Source: Prostheceraeus crozeri
Lineage: Eukaryota > Platyhelminthes > Polycladida > Euryleptidae
Length of the DNA: 64,000 nt
Direction: 5' to 3'
Assembly (NCBI GenBank): GCA_907163375.1
Contig: CAJQUW010005215.1
Location: 40,468 to 104,467, forward strand
In this document: positions 1-11,525 of the stretch, piece after piece
Position numbering within the stretch: position 1 is the first letter of the stretch
Layout of the letters: each line of letters begins with the position of its first letter
Position numbers and translations under genes: made by a program
Notes under the pieces: model-generated
Told to the model about the DNA's origin: nothing
Seen by the model: the letters and a program-made list of their open reading frames with translations, nothing else
The model's database searches: none

Positions 1-796
1 CCGAATGATCATTTACTAGAGATTTTACGATTTTCTACTGCCTTCCAAAATCGCTACAGATATTTGATTTGGCAGTAAGCTTTTTATGGTTTTTAGAGAC
101 ATTTGTATGAGCTAATAATGCCTACTGCAATTCTAGAGAATTCTTACTGGCATTCATGGCATCCATAGAATGTTTAGCAGACAAATATATCTGTAAATGT
201 TTGCTGGAGACACGTGTCTCTAAACATTTATCGGCGACAGACATAACCTCTACAAGAACGTTGAACTCAAACATTTTTGTATAATACAGCAATTCTTTTG
301 CTGTAATATACAAAAGAAAGATATTTGTATATAAATCTCGTATTATTGCCATCTAATGTATTCATCGGAATATATACATGTAATACAATTTTATACGCAA
401 TTACAAAATTCTATCTTATCAAACATATGGTTATGTTTGTATATTTGATATATTGATATTATGTCTACATCACATTTAATACTTATTATATTAAATATCA
501 CATGAATAAATGAATGTGATATGTAAATGTGCATGTACTATATTCATTTATTACTTGCTTTACACCTGTAAAAAGAACATTTGGTTTTATACATGCGTCC
601 CTTCTCTTGCTACTTTGTCTCCTCTAAATGATTCGCTTTTGATGGAGTGTCACAATGCACGAGGCACAGAACTAAGTCCTTCTAGTCTCTTCTTATCTCT
701 CTTTCTCTCTCCGGGAACTCCGGAGTCTCCTCGAACTGTTTGTTTTTGATCGGGGCCATAGTGCGCGAAGCACAGGGGAACAAGCTTCCTCTTTTT

Positions 797-829
<33 letters not shown>

Positions 830-1436
830 TACACACACTCTCTCTCTCTCTCCTTATCTCCATCTCTCCATTCATCATTTATTTTCTTTTCTCCATTTGA
901 AAGCTGATTTTCTGATTTTGAATGTATCTCAGCTGGAATATTCAAGGTCACAATGCGGATCAGTTGTTCCCCTATTTGCAAGACTATGATGACTAAAGGA
1001 CGTAATGTATATACCGGTATCCGTCACAATTTTCCTCTACACACATCTCTCTCCCTACTGTGGAATGAACAACTCGTCGCTCGCATGCCTGTTAATGACT
1101 AATGAATGCCCTCATAACGACCTTCGGTCCATGAGGCACACGACAAAGAGGATGCGAGCGGACAGACTGTGTATGCTATATCAACCAGGCGTCATCAATT
1201 GCAGAGTCATTCCTCTCAGTGCATCGTGCATGTTTCAGTCATCCCAGCAGCGTCAATGCATGTCGTTCTACTGTCTTATACTTGTGGATTTACAAAACTT
1301 TTAAATACGCCTCAAGTCAGTCATTTGTGCTTTGGACATTCAGAGGATTCTGTCGTAATTCGACTTTCACAACCAATTTCAGGATTACGCCGACGCATTT
1401 TTTCACTATGGAAATCTTTTCACTATCGATCTTCTC
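1..1436. other. Non-coding stretch with an imperfect duplication
   Basis: I see no gene here. Open frames are short, lack family motifs and overlap on both strands. Two neighbouring stretches, about 640-710 and 745-800, resemble each other (a short T-G-rich lead, then a CACGAGGCACAG / CGCGAAGCACAG type motif, then a CT-rich tail), which suggests an old local duplication. A CT/CA microsatellite follows. Confidence 0.5.
786..860. repeat. CT/CA compound microsatellite
   Basis: A run of (CT)n is followed by (CA)n and again (CT)n. It is ordinary simple sequence. The apparent Arg/Glu and Val/Cys repeat proteins read from its minus strand are artefacts. Confidence 0.9.
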
Positions 1437-1715
1437 TTTTCCTGTCATTGTACTAAAACCAAGCGGGTCACTCCTTTGTATTTGCCTTTGAAGTTATGCA
1501 CAAGATAGAAAATCAATAAGGTAAAACCACAGCGCTTCGTGTCACAGACACATCAAGGGGTAGAACCTTGCAGTGCGAATGTTTACTGCACGGTCCCACC
1601 TGACACTAGAAGCGCTGTGGTGTTACCTTGCTGGATTTCTATCTTGCACATAACCTCAAATAAAAGGCAAATACAAACGAGAGACCAGCTTGTTTTTAGC
1701 ACAATGCCAGGAAAA
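1437..1715. repeat. Foldback MITE-like element
   Basis: The first ~105 bases (1437-1545) recur as a reverse complement at ~1605-1715, with a centre of about 55 bases. Matching segments include AAGATAGAAA with TTTCTATCTT, CACAGCGCTT with AAGCGCTGTG, and TTTGTATTTGCC with GGCAAATACAAA. Arms differ at several scattered positions, so the insertion is not fresh. No coding capacity is seen. A long-armed palindrome of this size fits a foldback or MITE-type non-autonomous DNA transposon. I could not identify target-site duplications or a superfamily. Confidence 0.7.
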
Positions 1716-2170
1716 TTGAACAACCTCCTGTTCCTAACCTTCAACATCATCTTCATCTACACGTTTTGATTCGCATCATTCTGACTCAACTACCTAATAT
1801 CTTTTCACTTTCGCTGAAAACCATTAAACAAGTGATTGATTACATTGCTGAAAAGTCATTTGAAGTGAAATTATATTGTAATCAAATATTCGATCCACAC
1901 ACAGCTACAGTCGAACAAATACAAGTTGAATAATACAAGTTGAATCTCTGAAGGAGGATTGGAGAAAATGGAAAATATAATGTGAGTTTTATAATTATTT
2001 TTAGGTACTGTTCAATACCTCAAATTCGGTAGTTTTGAATCCTAGTGGATGATTTAATGCATCCACGGGACTTAAAATTACGCTTGCTTGAGGTTCGATC
2101 GGCATTTATATTATTCCTAATTAATCGCAAAATATCGTGAAATTTGTTGCTTGTCTGAATGCGTTTATAA

Positions 2171-2236
2171 ATTGATGTCTGTAGGCCTTTTTGGCAGTAG
2201 ACGATTGATGTCTGTAGGTCTTTTTGGCAGTAGAGA
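2171..2236. repeat. 33-bp tandem duplication
   Basis: Two adjacent 33-base units begin with ATTGATGTCTGTAGG and end with GGCAGTAGA. They differ at only a few bases. No function is evident. A related GCAGTAGA word follows at ~2250. Confidence 0.8.
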
Positions 2237-2374
2237 ATTAGTGCTTTTTGCAGTAGACAATGCGCGATAATTCTACTGCGAAATTTTGTGGGATTTCCAT
2301 AGAAAATGATCACTAGGGAATGAACTATTCCAATCATGTGTAAAAAATAAAAGAGTGAAATCCACGTGACTACC

Positions 2375-4190
2375 GGAGTGGTGGACCGGTGATATCACTG
2401 ATGCTAGGATTGATAAAAAGACTAACATGCACAAGTTAGCCAAACGTGAACATTATCAGAAACGTCTAACACCTAACAGCTCTTCCACATCTAAATTCTG
2501 GAAACATTTCCGTGAGCTTGTTACAAAAAACCAATCAAACCTTCCGGTATTACACGAGATGGAAAAGATTTTTCTAACCATCAGGAAATGGCAAATATTC
2601 TGAACGACGCTTTTTTCAACCGCAGTTTTGCTAAGTGTGATATCCATTCAGATACTGTGCCCTCCACAGAATATGCTGACCGATTACTGAAAGAGTATGC
2701 AAGCAGTAAAAGCATTTACCATCCCAAAAATATCTCACGATTTTGTTCATAGTGAGCTAACGAAACTTGACTCTAAGAAATCGCCTGGTTATGATAACAT
2801 CAGCGATTTCATTTTGAAGATTGGCGCTGAAGTCATTACACACTCCCTTACTGCTCTCATGAATAAGTTCATTAAAAGTTGTCATATTCCCTCACTATGG
2901 AATAGGGCTAGACTGACCCCTATATTCAAGTCTGGAAAGACCACTGACAGCTGAAATTGCAGACCTATCAATATCTTGCCTGGCTTGGCTAAAATGTTTG
3001 AGCGTCATATACAAAATCATGTAATGCTATTTTTGGAGGACAACAAATTGTTGTACATGAATCAATCCGGATTCAGACCTGGTCATTCGTTTGAATATTT
3101 ATTAATAAAGACATGGGATTCCTGGTTGAACAGCATTTCAGATAAGAATATGGTCAGCAGCTTGTTTTTGGATATCCGAAAGGCCTTCGAATCTGTTTCG
3201 CATGAGATACTACTGAAAAATACTTTAAATATATCAGCTGGGTGACACCTCGTGTCTTCTTTTTCGAAATTACTTGACAAATCGAAAGCAAGTGGGTAAA
3301 GTACAAAACGTGTTGTCTGATACAAGAGGAGTACCGCAAGGTTCGACTCTCTGGCCAACATTATTTCTGATCTTTATAGATGACCTCAGCCTTCAAACAC
3401 AAAAGTGTGATATTGAAATTTACGCTGATGATGCTACTACTCTATATACAGCTGCAGCATCTGTCTCAAACATCAATGCTGATTTGAATTTGGATCTGCT
3501 GAATATAAGAAATTGGTGCTCATCAAATGAGCTGACAACTAACACTAAGAAAACTTTTTTTATGTTTCTTGTGCCCAATGAGTTTACAGGTCAATTTGAA
3601 TGGCGACCTCATAAATCTTTGTGGGTCCAAGTGCAAAACTGTTTCTCTTGGAATCTACATAGAGACAGTATTTATAGGAAATTATGGCCTAGGCTTCACT
3701 CGCTTTCTAAAATGAGAAAATACTTGACATTTAAAGGTGGCAAAAGATTTGCGACAAGTTTATTTTGCCTCTTATTGAACATTGTGTTTTTGCACGTCTG
3801 CTAATCTTGATGAAATTGACAGGCTCCTGCACAAAACCATGCGAACGATTCTGTCAGTTAGACTGACTGATCATGTCCCAAGTGTAAAGATACTTGAAAC
3901 AATGGGTTGGTTGCCTATTCGCGCGCTGATCAAGTACAAAACCTCAATCATGGTATACAAATCCATTTAAAGCACCGTGATCACATCTTTTATGCCTGTT
4001 TTATTGAAGTTCCGCAAACAAACTCCCTTCAATCTTGCTCAAGTCAAAAACTATTGATTCCTCATCGACGAATCAAGTTATGTGAAAATACTTTTGGTTT
4101 TATGGGACCTTGCATATTTAATTCACTGCCAAAAAACCTTGCATATTTAATTCACTGCCCAAGATGAAGGATTCGCTTTGACACGTTTGT
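2375..4190 (+). mobile_element. Decayed LINE (non-LTR retrotransposon), RT and C-terminal region
   Basis: This is the 3' portion of a LINE ORF2-like polyprotein of the Jockey/CR1-like group. In order: the endonuclease-RT linker (~2375-2560, with a WW and a KFW motif); RT start at ~2770 with KKSPGYDNI; PISILP-type motif near 2965; SGFRPGHS at ~3065; motif A FLDIRKAFESVSH at ~3170; motif B RGVPQGSTL at ~3330; catalytic motif C YADDAT at ~3420; and a C-terminal region with GWLPIRALIKYK and CIFNSLPKNL to ~4167. The reading frame changes at least four times, and an in-frame stop lies between the KSGKTTDS motif (~2950) and the following CRPI motif. The endonuclease and 5' end are missing. A 27-base repeat near 4124-4160 lies at the 3' end. 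It is dead, and it abuts the gypsy fossil on the opposite strand. Confidence 0.88.
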
Positions 4191-4251
4191 GCGAATGTAT
4201 TTGGCACGTTTGACACTTGGTTACATAACCATTAATATCCAAATCGATATT

Positions 4252-7075
4252 AGGTCAACAGTAATACTGCCTTGCAAGTCTTACCATTCGGCATATTCCT
4301 TGATGGTCTGAATGCAACAACGTCAGCATCTCCAATCGCATATCCTTGGGAGGAACCACACGAAGGCCATGATGAATGATGCCATTCTGAATGGAATATT
4401 CTTGACGTGATTTCGAATATGGCTGCATCGTGTGAGGAACATTGTTAGGCCATCCATCCACAATGTAGGATCGCAAGCATTTCAAAGTAGGATCTCGAGA
4501 AGATGCGATCTTCGACAACAAGGATCGATTGTCGGTAAATTCCTCAAGAGAATGTAATTTCAACAAATTGACTTCATGAGTTAGAGAAACACTGGACTTA
4601 TCCGGAATTCTCGATAAGGTATGCGTTGTTGGCATTTCTTCACCACGGATGCGCTGCAACTCAAAATCATTGGCCGGCAAGGTAACAGCCCACCTTTGAA
4701 TTCTGGCTGATAAGCGATCCGGAACTTTCTGAGGATTGAAAATAAACTTGAGTGGACGATGATCACTGCATGTCGTAAACTTCTGTCCTGCTATAAACTT
4801 ATGGAAATATTTCACAGCTTTCACTATTGAAAGGGATTCGCGTTCAATGTTGGAATAGTTGAGTTCCGAAGACATCAGTACTCGACTTTCCAGCCAGACA
4901 ATTTCCTTCTGATTTGAATCGTGGCACAAGATGTAGCCTGTACCATCCTTGCTTCCATCAGCAAAAATAAACAGAGGTCTTGATTGGTCATAAAGCGTAA
5001 TTTGTCCTACTTGTCCTTTTGAAATATGAGACATGGATACACCAACTGCCTTCTTACGTTGATGGGTCCAATTCCAGGCTATATTCTTCAAAAGATTGTA
5101 TAATGGTCTAGCAATAGCTGAGAAATTTCTACAGAAAAGACCGCAATGTTTAAGAGTTCCCTTAAGACTGCGAAGCTAGTCTTCGCTTCTTGGAGATTTC
5201 AGTTTGGAGAAATTCGTAATTTTTTCTGGAATTGGCAGCATTTTGCCATTTTCAAATACAAAACCCAAGAATTTGACACGTCGCTTTTGTATTCCAGAAT
5301 TTGAATCATTAATTTGAAATCCAAATTTCTCCATGCGCTTTCTAACTGAATCCAAAAGCTGTGAATGGTCTTTCTCGCCATTAGTTGCAATGATAATATC
5401 GTCCATCTACGCCATGTCGCAAGGTAAATTGCATAAAACTTTGTCCATCACTTCCTGGAAAATCAAAGGAGATGCCGAAATGCCAAAAGGCAGACTTGTA
5501 TATAGAAATTGACCAATATGGGTGGATATGCAAGTACATGCTTGGCTATCCAGTGAAAGGGGAACTTGCAAGAATGCATCTGTCAAATCTAGAACAGAAA
5601 ATGCAGTAGAATTGGAAACTTTCTCCAGAATCTGTGGTGGTAATGGAATTCTTGTGCAGGCATCTCTGTCGATAATTTATTGAGAGTAACAGAGTAATCT
5701 CCACATGTGCGAATAGGATGCGAAGCTCCAGCTTGTTTGATAACAGGTACAATGGGAACAGAGATCTTCGGATTATCAACAGAATAATTGACCCCCAAAT
5801 TAAGAAGTCTTTGAATCTCAGTCTCAACCATGTGCTTCGAGAAAGGTAATGATCTAGCCGGATAACATCTTCCATCCATAGAAACATCAGACTTGATACG
5901 AAAACTTGCCACAAAATTTGATTCGTCCTTGCAAGTTACAGGATTTACCAAGATAGTTTCATCGTGTACAAATCCCAAAGGATAAAGAAAATTGGATCCC
6001 AAAACTGAACGAGCCCCAGGATTGGAAAGGAATATAGTACCAGTATGAGATTTGTTCTTGTTCCTGAGAGCAACGTTGCGAACCACTGCAAGAATAGTAA
6101 CACTGATATTACCATACTCACTGACTTTTTTGACACATCATTTGAATAAGCCAATCCAGTCGATAAGAAAATGTCTGTAGAAATAAGTGTCACTTCAGAA
6201 CCACAATCTGTAAGGAATCCAACTTTCATATCTTTATACCAAAGATGACCAGAATCAGAGTAATCATGTTGCAAAGTCATTACCACCTTCTTTTCCTCTT
6301 GGTTTGAACAGGCTGCAACTGTCAACATATTTGTCTGATTGTCATTATCCTTGAACTGGCATACAGTAGATATATGTCCATGCCTTTTGCAGATTCGACA
6401 AGTGGCATTTCGAAATTTGCAAAGATCTCTCTCGTGATTTCGCCTACCACAGCTCATACACCGGTTATTCTTTCCCAAAGTGATTCTGAGAATAAGGAAA
6501 GAAACTCTGAAAACCTTGTCGCGGCTTAGCAGGATGCTCACTTTTCAGAGTGGAAACTGATAATTCTGGTTTCTTAAAAGCTTGATTTACAGTTTTTTGG
6601 AATAGACATTTCTGAAGAGCAGTCTCGATAGTCAATCTGGACTTGGCCAACAATTTAGCTCGCAATGACTGATTTCGAAGACCAAAGATAAATTGAGATA
6701 GGATCAAATCATCCTCCAGAGAATCAAATTCGCAGCGCATAGCTTGATCCTTCAGTCTCTGTATAAAAAAGCTAGCAATGTCTTTATCGGGTTTCGGAAC
6801 AAGTAAGTGCATATCAAATGACGCTCGTAATGGAAAATCCGTTTTGGTTTCAAATGTTTGATGAACAAATCTTCAATTTTAGTGAATGTGACATCTTTAT
6901 TTCCCACATCGACCGGTGAAAGTAATACTTGAATCAAAGAAAATGCTTCTTGGCCACAAGTGGATAATAACACCGCTTTGTCCAGATTTTCATGCTTATT
7001 TGCAGCAATTGAAAATCGCAATCGCTTGAAAAAAGCTCAACAGCAGGATAATCCATTGGCATTTCACCAAAACCA
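4252..7075 (-). mobile_element. Ty3/gypsy-type LTR retrotransposon fossil (gag-pol, no LTRs seen)
   Basis: Read on the minus strand from 7075 downward. A gag region (to ~6470) is followed by a nucleocapsid with paired CCHC-like knuckles (CMSCGRRNHERDLC, CRICKRHGHISTVC; ~6370-6470), an aspartic protease region (~6190), reverse transcriptase (~6080-5170) including the MDDIIIA catalytic region, and RNase H (~5010-4600; FADGSKDGTGYIL, NIERESL, SDHRPLKF). The zinc-binding start of integrase ends the match (LHSDHQGICRM, ~4260). RNase H and its thumb mark it as Ty3/gypsy rather than BEL/Pao. The integrase core and both LTRs are not seen, so the copy is truncated. It is broken in several places (roughly five or more) and looks old. 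Confidence 0.88.
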
Positions 7076-8246
7076 ATTCTCGTCGCTATGCTATAAATTA
7101 GAATTCGCTGGTGTCGTTGATGTTCACTTTATTGCCAGAACGCATAAAAGGTTGTGCCTGCTGAATGCAGAGTGACAATACGCAACAGAAATATGAGTAG
7201 TCATCACTTCAGTAGCTGCACTGCCAGTGAAGACGTCATACAATCTATTATCTGACACAGGTGTGAGAGGGTTTGTTTTGATTGCGTGCAATAGTGATAC
7301 TAACTTTGTGTTGGGCTTCAGTCCAATATGTGATGCAATGAGCGGAAGTGATACTTGTCCACTTGATGTGAAGCCAGACATTGTTTTGTCGCACCGTATG
7401 GATCTTTGTCCTTTTGTGATGGGTTTGTTACATGTGGTGCAGAAGTATGTAGGGGTAGGACCTGGTTTCTTTCGATATCTCCTTCAGGAGGATGTGGATC
7501 GCCAGCCACCATGCGGGAGCAAGACGGTCGGCACAGCAAAAACCCGACGGCTCCGGCCCTCTTGTGAGGCAGGTAGTGTAGGGATGGACTTTCCACCACA
7601 GGAAGGAACAGGCAGCCGATCTGCGTGCAGGCTCTATCCATGTTTCACTGCACCCACTTCGATATGCAGAAATGCAGCAAACCGTCATATCCAGTTGTTG
7701 GCACTCGCTACCTGAGACAGAAGCGATGCGATTGACGATTTCACTGCAGGAACTATGATCAACTCTGTCGACTAGCTGATTCACGCTATCCTTCCCACAG
7801 TCTCTATTCATCTCATCGTCGACAATGCACTCTTAGATGGCGACAAGAAGACTTATACAGATACGCCCTCATTGCCGGCTGCATACTGACTCACTGAATT
7901 TGACATCGTGTCGCGCCATTTATTGATATTGATATTTCATCATACTAGTACTCAACAAACATCTTTGTACTTCTGTGTATTTAAGTTCGGTAATTCTAGT
8001 ACTCTTCTGTTTAGTACTCAGATTCATGACCTGCAATTAGCAAGCAAGTGAAATTACTGTTGACATTCATTAAATATCACTTTGAACACAGTGCTGGCAA
8101 ATCGCCTAAGTTAGCGCGCCTGCTGCAATAATTAATAAATGCTGTTTCTTGCAAGTACAATGTAAATAGAATAATCAAATATTGAGCTTTATCCTCATTT
8201 GAAAAATGGAAACAGACCTGAATAGCTCCCATTTCATCAATTATCA
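7076..8246. other. Non-coding or unassigned stretch
   Basis: No recognised gene. A 162-residue open frame on the plus strand (7227-7715) and overlapping minus-strand frames share a locally GC-richer patch (~7450-7650), but none shows a family motif I know. This may be part of an unrecognised repeat or of the gypsy leader. Confidence 0.4.
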
Positions 8247-8525
8247 GGAATCATCAGCAAGCCTAGTTCACATCGAAGCAGGCCTAGATCACATAGAATG
8301 ATATTTGATTTTTCTGTTTACATTGTGTTCGAAGAAGGAGATGAATTAGTGCAGGCGATAGTGCACATTTGCCAGCAATGTGTTAAAAGTGATATTTTAT
8401 TAATGTGTGTTGAAATTTCACTATCTTGCTAATTGCAAATCTCAAATTTACCCACGCATGGCCGCAGCCTTAAATAGGGAGTTGTGTTGATGTTGAGAGT
8501 GTGGACTAGGCCTGCTGATGATTCC
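8247..8525. repeat. MITE-like element with ~26-bp terminal inverted repeats
   Basis: The left end starts GGAATCATCAGCAAGCCTAG and the right end is its near-perfect reverse complement (CTAGGCCTGCTGATGATTCC). The 279-bp interior is non-coding. A further copy of the terminus lies at about 63349-63370, so the sequence is dispersed. Target duplications are not clear. Superfamily unknown. Confidence 0.7.
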
Positions 8526-8945
8526 ACACATTGGACGAAATGGCAGCTACTCAGGTCTGTTTTCATTTTTCAACAGAGAATGCAACTCAATATTTAATTA
8601 TTCTATTTACACTCAGATTCATACTTAAATAGAACTTTGGGATTTACAGTGTCTGGAAGGTTCCGTACAATTCGTCCGTTTCACCACTGAACAGTGGCGA
8701 AAATCTACAAGAGCGGGTGCCAAAAAGTTTGTTGGAACTACGGCATCTATATCTAACCAATATAATTTCATCTTATATCATTGAAGTATAATGATTCGCA
8801 ATAATGCCAAATGCATCATTGTGATGGTAAATAGTTTTTATTACAATATCTTAGCCAATACATTCCCTAGGGAGACACCTCTACGCTCTTTTGATCACAT
8901 AATTAGAAATTGAATGGTCAGATGACAAAGAAGAAGTGCTTCGAG
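8526..8945. other. 3' flank of the LRR-Ig gene
   Basis: No coding sequence. The ~65 bases next to the stop codon (8880-8945) are homologous to the 3' flank of the second LRR-Ig gene (~38810-38850), so the duplicated unit included 3' UTR. No clear polyadenylation signal was fixed. Confidence 0.5.
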
Positions 8946-10187
8946 TCAATCAACATCTCCATTTTGAAGGATTTCATATTGAAATATCTGTGCTGTTGCT
9001 GTGCAATGTTTAAACCTCCAAACACCAATACCAAAAGACACAATAATCATTACTGCTGCTATTCCAATGACGATTACCATGATATAGTTCTGCATGATAT
9101 GGCTCTGCACCATGATATGCGTTGCAGAGCTATCGATTTGCAGGAGTATGCTGGCGGTAGCCTTTCCACGATCATTGACAGCACTGCAATTCCATTCTCC
9201 AGCATGAGCGGCCTTTGCATTCAGGATGGTCAGTTGATATTGAAATCTTGGTCCTGCTGTCTTGGAGATAAGGAACGATGTGGAGTCATTTTTGATTCTG
9301 ACTCCATCCTTCCACCAAGACAGTGCGCCAATGGGATCGCAGAACACATGGCAGATAATTGTGACATTGTCTCCAGCCTTTGCGGTGATGCTTGAATCGT
9401 TGGCTGTGACTTCTGGAATGCATTGAAAGTCTTCAGGTTTTAAAGCGATGATTCGTTTGTCTTTTAAGCGAATCGGAGAGGCGCATGCTCCATACATTCT
9501 AAATTTAATCTTTATGAACGGATCAATCATCCATCGAATGCGACAGTCACAGTTCCATGGATTGTCATAGATGTAAAGCAAACTCAACATAATTGCGTTC
9601 AGATCCTCATCCGTTCCTTCTGGAAGTGTCTTCAGGCTGTTGTTTGAAAGAAAAAGGCTGTCTAATTTGTTAAAACCAGAAAATGAATGTTTGTGCAATT
9701 TCAAACCTCCAACACTGCCGCTGAGTTCAAGCTGCAAAAGTGTCCCGAAATTCTTGAACCAATGATTCGGAATTGCTCCAAGAGGATTTTTGTCGAGGAT
9801 TAGCGCCGATAGATTTGGAATTGGGATGAAAACAGATGCATTTAATCCTTCACCAATCGTCAAGCGGTTTGCACTGAGGTATAGTTTCTTCAAACTTCTC
9901 AGTGGTTTGAAAGCTCCTGAAGTGATTGTCTGAAGTCCATTGAACCTGATAGCAAGTGTACTCAAGCCGGAACTGTTCCAAGTTGTGAATGAGTTATTTG
10001 TTAATTTTGTTATTTTGTTTTCATCAAGATGAAGGGATGTCACGTTTCCCCATCGATTAATTGGTACAGCTTTCAAATTCAATCCATTGCATCGAACTTC
10101 AGATCTATCCTTTAGACATCCATCATTTCCACTTGTTCCTGCACACGCAACAACAATGAGAAACAAGATCTTCATCAATTCAAACAT
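8946..10187 (-). CDS. LRR-Ig single-pass transmembrane receptor (host gene)
   Basis: A cell-surface protein of 413 residues from the chosen start. Order: signal peptide (1-~20), LRRNT cysteines C24 and C33, about six leucine-rich repeats (~48-200), LRRCT with NPWNCDCRIRW (C213, C215, C235, C256), one Ig C2 domain (~257-352; C279, C334, core Trp 291/292), a transmembrane helix (~368-390) and a 23-residue tail ending NGDVD. Several N-glycosylation sequons are present. The layout matches the broad LRR-Ig family used in adhesion and neural or immune recognition; the exact orthologue is unknown. I chose the ATG before the hydrophobic signal peptide; an alternative starts four codons later. The upstream open frame is likely 5' UTR or intron, because a good splice acceptor lies at 10234-10236. 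The juxtamembrane HIM repeats are absent from the paralogue at 38851. The gene is intact. Confidence 0.9.
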   Translation of the reverse strand: MFELMKILFLIVVACAGTSGNDGCLKDRSEVRCNGLNLKAVPINRWGNVTSLHLDENKITKLTNNSFTTWNSSGLSTLAIRFNGLQTITSGAFKPLRSLKKLYLSANRLTIGEGLNASVFIPIPNLSALILDKNPLGAIPNHWFKNFGTLLQLELSGSVGGLKLHKHSFSGFNKLDSLFLSNNSLKTLPEGTDEDLNAIMLSLLYIYDNPWNCDCRIRWMIDPFIKIKFRMYGACASPIRLKDKRIIALKPEDFQCIPEVTANDSSITAKAGDNVTIICHVFCDPIGALSWWKDGVRIKNDSTSFLISKTAGPRFQYQLTILNAKAAHAGEWNCSAVNDRGKATASILLQIDSSATHIMVQSHIMQNYIMVIVIGIAAVMIIVSFGIGVWRFKHCTATAQIFQYEILQNGDVD

Positions 10188-10233
10188 TTGCTCACGTACT
10201 TTCAAGAAAAGTTGCCGAAAGTGATGAAAATAT

Positions 10234-10262
10234 CTGAAAGGGAGAAAAGGACAAAGGTTAAT
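10234..10262 (-). other. Putative splice acceptor upstream of the LRR-Ig start
   Basis: On the minus strand a pyrimidine tract (CCTTTTCTCCCTTTCAG) ends in CAG, 47 bases before the proposed start codon. This implies a 5' UTR intron, with the first exon further upstream (higher coordinates), possibly beyond the LINE and Polinton 1. Confidence 0.5.
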
Positions 10263-10413
10263 GAGCAGAAGTGAGGATTGTAAGCGTCTTTTCAATGTCG
10301 TTCCAACATAAGCAAGCAAGTAAAGTGTATATTTCAGTAACAAATGAAAATCAATATTGCTTCATTGATACAAAGCGATAAGGCGGCAAATAGATGACAT
10401 ATACAAACAACAT

Positions 10414-11519
10414 TTACAAACTGATGTTATCAGTGAAGTTATTTAGGAGACATGTTGTGTAAGGGACAAATGATTTCTTTTCAGTTCTGCAATAGGGAAT
10501 TGATGGGAGACAACTACGAGGGAGTCTTTCCGGGATAACTCGATTCATAATGTGAGTCTCATCTGCTTCGAGTTGTCTGTACACTTTTTTGCTCATCTCT
10601 TGCCTTCGTATTGCTAGTTCAGCAGCATTGTTGCATTGATATTATCGTTGTTTGCTTCCATAAATGATCTTGTGGGCACGCTTGTGCACTGATTCTAATT
10701 TAGGGGAAAGACTTTCAGTAACAGTTCATCACTGTCTGCATAAGGTCAATGTTGACAAAAAGCATAATAACGAGTGTTCGACTTCTTCACCAAACAACGA
10801 ATATGACCTTCCCAAATCAAATCTTTCGCTATTGTAATACCAAGAATTGTAATAGCTTCAACAATCTCAATCGGAAAATTACCGTCATCATTGAAATCAA
10901 CATGATTGCTTCTAGGGCAAAGTAATAACTTTGACTTTCACATATTGAGTGATAAACAATTGTTGTCACACCAAAATCTCATGTTTTCAAGTGGTTTTTC
11001 AGTTGTGTTTCAAGTGTTTCATGTTACGCCAACATTCAAGTTGTATGCAACGGTTCGAACAGAAATGACTGGCAAAACTAATATCAGATCGTCTCGTCTG
11101 CATATTTAACAACTTGTGGAGACAGTACAATACAATGTTGGTCTCCAACAAACATTGAAAACATATGGTGCTCGCGCTTCCTGGGGAACACCAGATCGTG
11201 CACAAAAATCGTCAGAAAATTGGTCATGAAGTTTTACACGTGCCAACCGGTGGGTGAGATAATTTTTCAAAAGTATGACAAAACGATTTGTTATTATTTT
11301 ACTCAAGAGTTTTTTTGAGCAAAATGCTGTGATCTAAATGATCAAACACCTTTTGCAGATAAAGTGCTATAAGAAGAGATCCAAAAAGTTCTCTGTTATT
11401 GCTATTGCTACTGTTATAGTTCTCGAACAAATTACTCATTATTGGAGATGAGAGAAGTTGTTGTGGAGCAAGACTTACGGTTTGATCAACAAAACTTTTT
11501 CAAATATTATTGCAGGCAA
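10414..11519 (-). mobile_element. Decayed LINE, 3' part of an element split by Polinton 1
   Basis: On the minus strand from 11519 downward: ILPAIIFEKV (RT motif, ~11510); motif A-like ALYLQKVFDHLDHSILLKK (~11370); KNYLTHRLARVKL and SGVPQ (motif B, ~11190-11250); motif C-like KYADET (~11095), where the second catalytic Asp reads Glu; ITILGITI (~10855); and a C-terminal block with RTEKKSFVPYTTCLLN (~10470). Several frameshifts and stops are present. The missing upstream portion continues at 28296 on the other side of Polinton 1. It is a different LINE from the one at 2375-4190. The element was already dead or has decayed since. Confidence 0.82.
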
Positions 11520-11525
11520 AATACC

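Noticed and set aside
650-981. Minus-strand frames rich in Arg-Glu and Val-Cys repeats
   Set aside because: They are translations of the CT/CA microsatellite.
8910-9395. Cys-rich 161-residue plus-strand frame
   Set aside because: Antisense shadow of the Ig and transmembrane part of the LRR-Ig gene; the paralogue shows the same shadow at 38755-39267.
10188-10343. 52-residue upstream extension of the LRR-Ig protein
   Set aside because: A splice acceptor and a good signal peptide at the internal Met make it more likely untranslated or intronic.
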